The notes below the pieces were generated by a model that was not told the DNA's origin, did no database searches, and was given only the letters and a program-made list of their open reading frames with translations. A program made the position numbers and the translations under genes. 5,811 nucleotides of DNA, taken from positions 1-5,811 of the forward strand of contig CAYTNB010000167.1 of NCBI GenBank assembly GCA_964439085.1, written 5' to 3'. Shown in pieces: positions 1 to 5,694 of the stretch (position 1 is its first letter; the number at the start of each line of letters is the position of its first letter). Source of the stretch: JAADIV01 sp964439085 (GTDB taxonomy: Bacteria; Desulfobacterota; Desulfobulbia; Desulfobulbales; VMSU01).

Positions 1-52
1 CAATCTCCTTTTTTATTTCAGTGGCTATTTTTTTTCCGTCAATTAAATTCAT
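1..52 (-). CDS. folD: FolD, bifunctional methylene-THF dehydrogenase/cyclohydrolase (N-terminal fragment)
   Basis: Only the first 17 codons lie in the window; the gene runs off the left edge. The minus strand from 52 reads MNLIDGKKIATEIKKEI, which matches the typical FolD N-terminus (LIDGK followed by an A-x-x-I-K-x-E-I helix). FolD is a cytosolic enzyme of about 285-300 residues. It oxidises 5,10-methylene-tetrahydrofolate with NADP and hydrolyses the product to 10-formyl-tetrahydrofolate for purine and initiator-tRNA formylation. The ATG at 52-50 is preceded by an A-rich leader with no Shine-Dalgarno, as is usual in Bacteroidota. It lies 122 bases downstream of ffh on the same strand; an ffh-folD order is familiar in this phylum, which supports the call. 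The catalytic lysine and the NADP-binding domain are outside the window, so integrity cannot be judged. Confidence 0.82.
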   Translation of the reverse strand, partial: MNLIDGKKIATEIKKEI

Positions 53-89
53 TTTATTTTTTTTGAATTCTATATTATCAGTTACAAAA

Positions 90-117
90 ATCCCCCACCC
101 TCATTGAAAAGGGGAAT
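90..117 (-). terminator. Terminator-like hairpin between ffh and folD
   Basis: Read on the minus strand, ATTCCCC (117-111) can pair with GGGGGAT (96-90), giving seven pairs including one U-G wobble around a 14-base loop. A run of five T follows directly (90-86). The position, about 60 bases after the ffh stop, suits an intrinsic terminator, or an attenuator if ffh and folD are co-transcribed. The loop also contains a second possible C/G pairing (CCCT with AGGG, plus-strand 98-101 and 110-113), so the fold is not unique. The CCCCTTTTCAATGAGGGTGG wording resembles degenerate C/G-rich dispersed repeats of Bacteroidota intergenic regions, so it may be a repeat rather than a dedicated terminator. 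Confidence 0.45.
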
Positions 118-133
118 TAGATTATTGCAGCTT

Positions 134-171
134 CTTTGTACACATTACTTATGACTTTGTACTCAGTACTT
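134..171. repeat. Two 17-bp direct repeats downstream of ffh
   Basis: The plus strand has CTTTGTACACATTACTT at 134-150 and CTTTGTACTCAGTACTT at 155-171. They match at 15 of 17 positions, separated by ATGA, for a period of 21 bases. The second copy contains the near-palindrome GTACTCAGTAC. The pair ends three bases before the ffh stop codon. No function is evident. Such AAGTA/GTACAAAG strings could belong to a small dispersed intergenic repeat. Confidence 0.55.
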
Positions 172-174
172 CTT

Positions 175-1515
175 CTAAAACTTCCTCCCCTGTTGCTGCA
201 TTCCGCTCATCATCCGCTGTACATTTTTGCCTTGCGCAACCATTTTCATCATTTTTCGGGTTTCACTAAACTGCTTCAACAAACGGTTAACCTCCTGGAT
301 ATTTGTTCCGGAACCAGATGCAATACGTTTACGGCGACTACCATTAATTAATGAAGGATCTTCACGTTCCGCACGGGTCATTGAAAAAATTATGGCTTCG
401 ATGTGCTTAAATGCATCATCATCGATATCCATATTTTTCATGGCTTTACCCATTCCCGGAATCATTCCCACCACATCTTTCAGATTACCCATTTTTTTAA
501 TTTGGTTAATCTGCTTCAAAAAATCATCAAAGTTGAAAGTATTTTTTGCAAGTTTTTTCTGAAGTTTTCGGGCCTCCTCCTCATCGAACTGTTCCTGTGC
601 TTTTTCAACCAGCGAAACTATATCGCCCATTCCCAGAATACGGTTCGCCATTCTATCGGGATGAAAAACATCCAGCGCATCCACTTTTTCGCCCGTACCA
701 ACAAATTTAATCGGCTTCTCAACTACTGCACGAATTGAAAGCGCGGCACCACCACGCGTATCTCCATCTAACTTGGTTAGTACAACACCATCGAAATTCA
801 AACGGTCGTTAAATTCTTTGGCTGTATTTACCGCATCCTGACCTGTCATCGCATCCACAACAAACAAGATTTCATCGGGATCAATTGCCTTTTTAACCGC
901 CGAAATCTCCTTCATCATTTGCTCGTCAACCGCCAAACGACCTGCAGTATCAACAATCACAACATCGTAACCTTTACTTTTTGCTTCCTTTATTGCCGCC
1001 TTTGCAATTTTTACCGGATCCATGTTTCCTTCTTCGGAATAAACCGGGACCCCAATTTGCTCACCCAATATTTTTAATTGCTCAATAGCCGCCGGACGAT
1101 AAACGTCGCAGGCTACCAAAAGCGGGTTGCGGCCTTTTTTAATTTTAAGCAAGTTTGCCAGCTTGCCTGAGAATGTGGTTTTACCCGATCCCTGCAAACC
1201 TGACATTAAAATTACCGCAGGTTTACTTTCCAGTTTTAAATCGGCAAAAGTACCTCCCATCAACGTGGCAAGCTCATCTTTTACGATTTTAACCATCAAC
1301 TGACTTGGTTTAACCGCAGTTAAAACATGCTGTCCCATCGCCTTAACCTTTACTTCTTCTGTAAATTTTTTGGCAATTTTAAAATTAACATCGGCATCGA
1401 GTAAGGCACGACGAATATCTTTTAACGTTTCGGCAACGTTTATTTCGGTAATTCTCCCCTGGCCTTTTAGTAATTTAAAGGATTTCTCCAGCCTTTCACT
1501 TAAATTCTCGAACAT
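175..1515 (-). CDS. ffh: Ffh, signal recognition particle GTPase (SRP54)
   Basis: Complete 446-residue protein of normal family length. Ffh binds 4.5S RNA and signal sequences or nascent membrane segments at the ribosome and docks with the receptor FtsY at the inner membrane, using GTP. Domains in order: helical N domain (about 1-88), Ras-like G domain (about 98-295) and methionine-rich M domain (about 300-446). All GTPase motifs are present: P-loop GLQGSGKTT (106-114), insertion-box motif DVYRPAA (137-143), DTAGR (189-193), TKLD (247-250) and GTGEK (273-277). The SRP54 RNA-binding signature is RRKRIASGSGT (394-404), and the C-terminus is rich in M and K. The ATG at 1515 gives the canonical MFENLSERL start; no Shine-Dalgarno is seen. 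The gene ends in TAG. The SRP RNA gene is not in the window. folD follows on the same strand and tex diverges from it. Nothing is broken or missing. Confidence 0.98.
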   Translation of the reverse strand: MFENLSERLEKSFKLLKGQGRITEINVAETLKDIRRALLDADVNFKIAKKFTEEVKVKAMGQHVLTAVKPSQLMVKIVKDELATLMGGTFADLKLESKPAVILMSGLQGSGKTTFSGKLANLLKIKKGRNPLLVACDVYRPAAIEQLKILGEQIGVPVYSEEGNMDPVKIAKAAIKEAKSKGYDVVIVDTAGRLAVDEQMMKEISAVKKAIDPDEILFVVDAMTGQDAVNTAKEFNDRLNFDGVVLTKLDGDTRGGAALSIRAVVEKPIKFVGTGEKVDALDVFHPDRMANRILGMGDIVSLVEKAQEQFDEEEARKLQKKLAKNTFNFDDFLKQINQIKKMGNLKDVVGMIPGMGKAMKNMDIDDDAFKHIEAIIFSMTRAEREDPSLINGSRRKRIASGSGTNIQEVNRLLKQFSETRKMMKMVAQGKNVQRMMSGMQQQGRKF

Positions 1516-1543
1516 GTGTTTTAATTCTTTTGAAAATAAGCCA

Positions 1544-1551
1544 CAAAAATA
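1544..1551 (-). promoter_or_regulatory. Bacteroidota-type -7 promoter element for ffh
   Basis: The minus strand reads TATTTTTG, a full match to the -7 consensus TAnnTTTG used by the primary sigma factor of Bacteroidota. It sits 28 bases before the ffh ATG, implying a 5' leader of about 20 bases. About 19 bases further upstream the minus strand has TTT rather than the -33 consensus TTG, so the upstream element is weak. In AT-rich DNA an 8-base match can arise by chance; the position is what supports it. Confidence 0.5.
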
Positions 1552-1711
1552 TAGTTTATAGTTGAATGGGAAAAGATTAATGTGAAAATATGATGAGAAT
1601 TAAAGATGTTATCTTATTATAATTTGAAAAAGGCATTATCTCTTTTAAAAAATACAGTCGTTTTCTTCCAAATATCATCGTTTTTATATATCCTCATCAA
1701 TCAACGTAAAC

Positions 1712-1736
1712 GAAAGAACCGTTCTTTCCATTTTTC
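1712..1736 (+). repeat. Palindromic repeat copy 1 (left of gap)
   Basis: GAAAGAAC-C-GTTCTTTC (1712-1728) is a perfect palindrome with 8-bp arms and one central base, followed by CATTTTTC. The 24-base unit at 1713-1736 recurs with one mismatch at 1854-1877 on the other side of the assembly gap. The odd-length dyad could be a dimeric-regulator operator or one unit of a local repeat array. Confidence 0.8.
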
Positions 1737-1741
1737 ATACA

Positions 1742-1841
1742 NNNNNNNNNNNNNNNNNNNNNNNNNNNNNNNNNNNNNNNNNNNNNNNNNNNNNNNNNNN
1801 NNNNNNNNNNNNNNNNNNNNNNNNNNNNNNNNNNNNNNNNN
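1742..1841. other. 100-N assembly gap
   Basis: Exactly 100 consecutive N. This is a common placeholder for a scaffold gap of unknown size, so distances across it should not be trusted. The sequence on both sides carries the same palindromic repeat unit, which probably explains why the assembly broke here. The spacer 1516-1967 shows no convincing gene on either side of the gap, but the missing sequence could hold one. Confidence 0.97.
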
Positions 1842-1853
1842 TTTTTACTTTTT

Positions 1854-1934
1854 AAAGAACCGTTCTTTCTATTTTTCGAACAAAGAGAACGGTTCTGTAC
1901 AACTCAGAGAAAACGGTTCTCTGTTCGGTTCTCT
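1854..1934 (+). repeat. Palindrome array, copies 2-5 (right of gap)
   Basis: Four further relatives of the left-hand palindrome are present. Copy 2 is AAAGAAC-C-GTTCTTT (1854-1868), followed by TATTTTTC. Copy 3 is AGAAC-G-GTTCT (1886-1896). Copy 4 is AGAGAAAACGGTTCTCT (1906-1922), with perfect outer AGAGAA/TTCTCT arms and a two-base expansion on the left side. Copy 5 is a half-site CGGTTCTCT (1926-1934) that directly repeats the right half of copy 4 with a 12-base period. Copies 2 to 4 have centres at about 1861, 1891 and 1915. The central base is C in copies 1-2 and G in 3-4, so orientation flips. The array leads directly into the tex promoter. Confidence 0.78.
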
Positions 1935-1939
1935 TTTTC

Positions 1940-1947
1940 TACCTTTG
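1940..1947 (+). promoter_or_regulatory. Bacteroidota-type -7 promoter element for tex
   Basis: TACCTTTG matches the -7 consensus TAnnTTTG exactly and lies 20 bases before the tex ATG, giving a leader of roughly 10-15 bases. The -33 position (about 1917-1919) reads TTC instead of TTG and falls inside palindrome copy 4. A protein bound to the palindromes would therefore be placed to block, or substitute for, -33 recognition. That regulatory reading is inference. Confidence 0.6.
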
Positions 1948-1967
1948 TATTCTGAAAAAGAAAAATA

Positions 1968-4103
1968 ATGAATAAAAAAACTTTAGAAATAATATCACAA
2001 AACCTGAACATTAAAGAATTACAGGTTTCAAACACAATTAATTTATTTAACGAGGGAGCAACCGTACCTTTCATTTCGCGCTACAGAAAAGAACGCACAG
2101 GCAGTTTAGATGAAGTTCAGGTTCTTCAAATAAAAGAATTAAATGAAAAATTTAGTGAACTTGAAAAACGAAAAGAGACCGTTTTAAAAACCATTGATGA
2201 ACAAAATCTGCTTACTCCTGAATTAAAACAGCGGATTGAAAACTGCTTTGATGGGGTTGAATTAGAAGACATTTATTTACCCTATAAACCAAAACGCCGA
2301 ACAAAAGCAACTATTGCCAGGGAAAAAGGGTTGGAGCAACTTGCAAAAATTATTGTGAAACAAGTGGAACGCAACCCGGAATTTCGGGCCAATTCATTTT
2401 TAAACGAAGATGTAAAAAGTGCAGACGAAGCACTTGCCGGGGCACGCGATATTATTGCTGAATGGATAAATGAAAACGAAAAAGCCAGAAATATTGTTCG
2501 TCGGGGCTTTGAAACAGGGGCTGTAATTTCATCAAAAATAATTAAAGGGAAAGAGGAGGCAGCAACAAAATACCTTGACTATTTCGATTGGAACGAACCG
2601 TTAAAAAAATGCCCGTCGCACCGTTTATTGGCCATGCGGCGCGGTGAAAACGAAGGTTTTTTACGGGTTTCAATAACTCCCGACAATGAACGGACATTAG
2701 AAAACCTGGAGCGCTTTTTTGTACGCGGAAACAATAAACGTTCGGAGCAAGTTCTTCTCGCTGTAAAAGACAGCAACAAAAGGTTAATCCAACCTTCTAT
2801 TGAAACTGAATTCGCCAATCTCTCGAAAGAAAAAGCCGATGCCGAAGCAATTAAAGTTTTTGCTGAGAATTTACGACAACTTTTACTTGCTCCACCACTC
2901 GGACAAAAACGAACGCTGGCAATCGACCCCGGTTACCGATCTGGGTGTAAAATTGTATGTCTCGATGAACAGGGAAATCTCCTTCACAACGAAAATATTT
3001 ACCCGCACAAACCACAGGAAGAGCGGAAAATGGCTGCAAAAAAACTATCATCGATGGTAGAAATGTACCACATTGATGCTGTTGCAATCGGCAATGGAAC
3101 CGCCAGTCGCGAAACAGAAGCCTTTATCAAGAAGCTTCATTTCAACCGCGAAATACGTGTTTATGTTGTAAGCGAAGACGGTGCTTCGGTTTATTCCGCA
3201 TCTTCCGTTGCACGCAAGGAATTTCCACAATACGATGTTACTGTTCGTGGAGCAGTTTCCATTGGGCGGCGCTTAATGGATCCGCTTGCCGAGTTGGTAA
3301 AAATCGACCCAAAAAGTATTGGCGTTGGACAGTATCAGCACGACATCGATCAGAAAAAGTTAAAAAACGGGCTCGATGCTGTTGTTGAATTAAGTGTAAA
3401 CTCGGTTGGGGTAAATTTAAATACGGCCAGCAAACACTTGTTAACTTATATCTCTGGACTTGGCCCACAATTAGCGGAGAACATCACAAATTTCAGAAAA
3501 GAAAACGGAGCTTTTCAATCGCGCGAAACATTAAAAGAAGTACCTCGCATGGGACAAAAAGCTTTTGAACAAGCAGCAGGTTTCCTTCGAATTCCAGATG
3601 CAAAAAATCCGCTGGACAATTCCGGGGTCCACCCCGAATCGTACAAAATTGTAAGACAAATTGCCAAAGATCTGAAATGTGAACTCACAGATTTGATTAG
3701 AAATGAAGAGCTGGTTTCAAAAATTGATTTTCAAAAATATGTAAGCTCAGAAATTGGGTTGCCAACGTTGAACGACATAAAAGATGAACTGTTAAAACCA
3801 GGACTCGACCCCCGAAAACCAATTAAAATTTTTGAATTTACACCGGGTATTTTCAAAATTGAAGACTTGAAAGTAGGCATGGAACTGCCCGGAATTGTAA
3901 ACAACATTACCAAATTCGGGGTTTTTGTTGATGTGGGAATTAAAGAATCAGGCTTAATTCACGTATCGGAAATGGCAGACCGTTTTATCTCCGACCCCAA
4001 CGAAATTGTTAAGTTGCATGAACATGTAAAAGTTCGGATAAAAGAATTGGATATTCCGCGAAAAAGAATTCAACTTTCGTTAAAAGGGGTGGAACAAAAA
4101 TAA
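1968..4103 (+). CDS. tex: Tex family transcription accessory / RNA-binding protein
   Basis: Complete 711-residue protein, within the usual 700-780 range. Tex (YhgF in E. coli) is a cytoplasmic nucleic-acid-binding protein that associates with transcription; the exact biochemical role is still poorly defined. Domains in order: helical Tex N-terminal region (about 1-200) with FISRYRKERTGSLDE (35-49); YqgF/RNase H-like domain (about 313-440) opening with LAIDPGYRSGCK (317-328) and containing IGNGTASRETE (374-384); the family-typical stretch around IGVGQYQHD (451-459); tandem helix-hairpin-helix region (about 465-545) with LTYISGLGPQLAENI; and a C-terminal S1 RNA-binding domain (about 637-706) with KFGVFVDVG and GLIHVSEMA. 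The ATG at 1968 is preceded by a purely A/G/T leader without Shine-Dalgarno and starts at the expected place. The gene diverges from ffh and converges on the acyltransferase-like gene, so it is probably monocistronic. No defects are seen. Confidence 0.97.
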   Translation: MNKKTLEIISQNLNIKELQVSNTINLFNEGATVPFISRYRKERTGSLDEVQVLQIKELNEKFSELEKRKETVLKTIDEQNLLTPELKQRIENCFDGVELEDIYLPYKPKRRTKATIAREKGLEQLAKIIVKQVERNPEFRANSFLNEDVKSADEALAGARDIIAEWINENEKARNIVRRGFETGAVISSKIIKGKEEAATKYLDYFDWNEPLKKCPSHRLLAMRRGENEGFLRVSITPDNERTLENLERFFVRGNNKRSEQVLLAVKDSNKRLIQPSIETEFANLSKEKADAEAIKVFAENLRQLLLAPPLGQKRTLAIDPGYRSGCKIVCLDEQGNLLHNENIYPHKPQEERKMAAKKLSSMVEMYHIDAVAIGNGTASRETEAFIKKLHFNREIRVYVVSEDGASVYSASSVARKEFPQYDVTVRGAVSIGRRLMDPLAELVKIDPKSIGVGQYQHDIDQKKLKNGLDAVVELSVNSVGVNLNTASKHLLTYISGLGPQLAENITNFRKENGAFQSRETLKEVPRMGQKAFEQAAGFLRIPDAKNPLDNSGVHPESYKIVRQIAKDLKCELTDLIRNEELVSKIDFQKYVSSEIGLPTLNDIKDELLKPGLDPRKPIKIFEFTPGIFKIEDLKVGMELPGIVNNITKFGVFVDVGIKESGLIHVSEMADRFISDPNEIVKLHEHVKVRIKELDIPRKRIQLSLKGVEQK

Positions 4104-4110
4104 AATTTAA

Positions 4111-4140
4111 CCACAGAGAACGCAGAGAAATACACAGAGG
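4111..4140. repeat. CAGAG-rich dispersed-type intergenic sequence
   Basis: Starting seven bases after the tex stop, CAGAG occurs three times (4114, 4123 and 4135) in wording like ACCACAGAGAACGCAGAGAA. From general knowledge, ACCACAGAGnACACAGAG-type strings recur in intergenic regions of many environmental bacterial genomes, including Bacteroidota. The spacings are irregular (9 and 12), so it is not a clean tandem array. Confidence 0.5.
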
Positions 4141-4147
4141 TTCACTA

Positions 4148-4177
4148 AGAGAAAAAATTGATCTCTCTATTTTTCTC
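4148..4177 (+). terminator. Possible terminator hairpin after tex
   Basis: Two alternative folds exist. GAGAAAAA (4149-4156) pairs perfectly with TTTTTCTC (4170-4177) around a 13-base loop. Alternatively AGAGA (4148-4152) pairs with TCTCT (4162-4166), followed shortly by TTTTT (4170-4174), which has the shape of an intrinsic terminator. Both stems are weak and AU-rich. The location, 45 bases past the tex stop and between convergent genes, fits a terminator. Confidence 0.35.
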
Positions 4178-4184
4178 GCACAAG

Positions 4185-4195
4185 TCACGGCGTGA
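4185..4195. repeat. Short perfect palindrome TCACG-G-CGTGA
   Basis: Five-base arms around a single G, lying between the putative tex terminator and the MITE-like element. It is not near any promoter seen here, so an operator role is unlikely; it may be part of the mosaic of small repeats in this spacer. Confidence 0.35.
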
Positions 4196-4199
4196 ATCG

Positions 4200-4354
4200 T
4201 TAATTAGTGTTTGTCCATAAAGTCCGACTTCTTCGTTATGCTTGTCAGAAAAACGGTCATTTACAAGAGCAAACTCCTTAATTTTATGACTTCGCAAGCC
4301 TTGAATTCGAACTTTCTGAATCAAACACCTACTTTATGGACAGACTCTAATTAA
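4200..4354. mobile_element. MITE-like element with 24-bp terminal inverted repeats
   Basis: The left end (4200-4223) begins TTAATTAG and contains TGTCCATAAAGT. The right end (4331-4354) is its reverse complement at 22 of 24 positions. The two mismatches sit together near the outside (GTGTTT against GAGTCT), and the inner TGTCCATAAAGT is identical. TAATTA is present at both extremes (4201-4206 and 4348-4353). Being self-complementary, it may be part of the inverted repeat or a 6-bp target duplication flanking a 141-bp core. No transposase is encoded in the 155 bases, so the element would need one in trans or be a solo remnant. The family is not recognised. Confidence 0.68.
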
Positions 4355-4422
4355 CAGTATCTTGTAATAATTCAGAAATAGTCTTTTAAAAATAATTCAC
4401 ACCGTGACTATCAATTGATTAT

Positions 4423-4442
4423 CGGCGATTTGGAAATCGCCG
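4423..4442. repeat. REP-like perfect palindrome after the acyltransferase-like gene
   Basis: CGGCGATTT-GG-AAATCGCCG has nine-base perfect arms; a realistic hairpin is CGGCGAT/ATCGCCG with a six-base loop. It is the most GC-rich and stable structure in the spacer and starts 12 bases after the minus-strand stop codon at 4455. On the minus strand no T run follows, so it does not look like a standard intrinsic terminator; it could still stabilise or end the message. The wording (GCGATTTnnAAATCGC) resembles REP-type palindromes that recur across genomes. Confidence 0.65.
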
Positions 4443-4454
4443 CACCCTTAAAAT

Positions 4455-5549
4455 TTACAAGCGAATAAAAATTTTGCGTTTATAGAGGAAATAACAAACA
4501 TACCACAACATTGCAGCAATAATAACAGTGGATATTAATGTGATGCTTACTTCGTTTGCCCAGCCAAAAATCCTGTGAATAAACGGATCGGTCAACCCAG
4601 CGAAGAATCTACGTAAACTGCCGGCCAGCAAATAAATAAATAACGGGTTCATCCCAAATACAGCAAAAAACATTGGCACCTTTCTCAAATTAAGAACATC
4701 GATTAACCAATAAGAAACAGCCAATCCTATTAAAGCCCAACCTCCGCTAACAATAATAAACGAACTTGTACAAATATGTTTGATTATTGGAATAAAAGGA
4801 TTCATTGCAAAACCAATGATTACCCCAATAATCCCGGGAATTAAAAGTGTCAAAATCTTTTTTCGGTGTGTCCAGTCTTTCATTAGAATCATACCGGCAA
4901 TTACTCCCCAAATAGTGTGTGCCGATGTTGGAATGGCATTAAATGGCACCCAGTTTCCGTGGTCGATGCTTCCCGTTAACATCATATCTGTCCACGATCC
5001 AAAATTTTGCCCCGCAACAAATGCATGGTTAAATCCTTCAACCGGCCAATAACGGTACAACAAATCTGAAACGAGAATCAAAGCGAAGGAAACAAGCAAC
5101 TGCCATTTTATTTGTTTGCGCATTATTAGGAAGGCTATCAAATAAGTAAGCGATAATTGGGCCATTACATTGTTAAAGTTGGATGTGCTAGCACTCGAAC
5201 TAATTGCCCAACCAATAATTAGTAACCAAAATGAACGGCTTAGCACGTGGTAAAATGTCTTTTTCCAACTATCGCCCCTTTCCCATCGCCGCGAAAATGA
5301 AAAGGGCATGGCAACACCTACAATAAACATAAAAAAAGGTTGAATGAGATCCCATGAATGAAGTCCCTGCCAAGGAACATGAGATAGCTGGTTATGAAAG
5401 AAGTTGATTACTGGTCCACTATTCGCGGGATCCAGTTCTCCAAATAATCCTTCCACGCCGCCAACCAGCATAAACATTGTAAAACCACGAAAAAAGTCTA
5501 TGGATAAAATCCTGTTTTGTTCTTGTTTTAGATGAATAGAATCGCTCAT
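4455..5549 (-). CDS. DUF5009/HGSNAT-like membrane acyltransferase-family protein
   Basis: A 364-residue integral membrane protein with about ten hydrophobic segments (roughly 15-33, 68-87, 104-122, 128-143, 148-164, 208-223, 232-250, 262-285, 291-311, 335-355) and a basic tail. It carries family motifs: RILSIDFFRGFTMFMLV (13-29), HVPWQGLHSWDLIQPFFMF (57-75), PFNAIPTSAHTIWGVIAG (202-219) and TSSFIIVSGGWALIGL (261-276). These resemble heparan-alpha-glucosaminide N-acetyltransferase and bacterial DUF5009/DUF1624 relatives such as NagX, which are tied to amino-sugar metabolism. H57 aligns by motif with the histidine proposed to carry the acetyl group in the human enzyme; that is inference. Transfer of acetyl groups to glycan amino groups is plausible, and sugar transport is the alternative. 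The start at 5549 leaves a short polar N-terminus before the first motif, as expected. It stands alone, convergent with tex; no sugar genes are visible nearby. Confidence 0.88.
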   Translation of the reverse strand: MSDSIHLKQEQNRILSIDFFRGFTMFMLVGGVEGLFGELDPANSGPVINFFHNQLSHVPWQGLHSWDLIQPFFMFIVGVAMPFSFSRRWERGDSWKKTFYHVLSRSFWLLIIGWAISSSASTSNFNNVMAQLSLTYLIAFLIMRKQIKWQLLVSFALILVSDLLYRYWPVEGFNHAFVAGQNFGSWTDMMLTGSIDHGNWVPFNAIPTSAHTIWGVIAGMILMKDWTHRKKILTLLIPGIIGVIIGFAMNPFIPIIKHICTSSFIIVSGGWALIGLAVSYWLIDVLNLRKVPMFFAVFGMNPLFIYLLAGSLRRFFAGLTDPFIHRIFGWANEVSITLISTVIIAAMLWYVCYFLYKRKIFIRL

Positions 5550-5660
5550 TTAATTAGTTGTTTTAATAAATATTTATACGGAAAGATAAGATTACAATTG
5601 AAATAGATGTTTTAATTCCTCTACAAAAATGATTTCCAGAGCAAGCGAGAATCCAGATGC

Positions 5661-5694
5661 CATTCAAAAACAAACCAAGTTCTTTTGAAATTGG
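5661..5694 (-). terminator. Terminator-like hairpin for a minus-strand gene beyond the right edge
   Basis: On the minus strand, CCAATTTC (5694-5687) pairs with GAACTTGG (5682-5675) around an AAAA loop, with seven of eight positions paired and one mismatch. The T-rich tract TTTGTTTTTG (5674-5665) follows. This is the arrangement of an intrinsic terminator reading leftward. No gene in the window would use it, so it most likely ends transcription from a gene at or past position 5811. The rest of 5550-5811 holds no gene I can support. Confidence 0.4.

Noticed and set aside
136..738. Plus-strand open frames opposite ffh (136-351, 227-562, 403-738)
   Set aside because: They are antisense shadows of the strongly conserved ffh coding sequence, with no recognisable motifs.
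1712..1934. CRISPR array
   Set aside because: The repeat copies are palindromic, vary in length and sequence, are irregularly spaced (30, 24 and 12 bases), and have no spacers of uniform size or cas genes nearby.
1606..1968. Plus-strand open frame through the gap and palindrome array
   Set aside because: It crosses 100 undetermined bases, the visible parts translate repeat sequence of low complexity, and it overlaps the tex promoter. There is no evidence of a protein.
2579..3913. Minus-strand and +2/+3 frame ORFs within tex
   Set aside because: All lie inside the complete tex gene, have unlikely compositions and lack motifs; shadows.
4397..4407. TCAC-ACC-GTGA dyad
   Set aside because: Only four-base arms in AT-rich spacer; expected by chance.
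4780..5052. Plus-strand 90-codon frame inside the acyltransferase-like gene
   Set aside because: Antisense to a membrane protein with clear family motifs; no independent support.
5581..5588. TATCTTTC on the minus strand as a -7 promoter element for the acyltransferase-like gene
   Set aside because: It has one mismatch at the conserved final G of TAnnTTTG and no TTG at the proper distance upstream; too weak to list.
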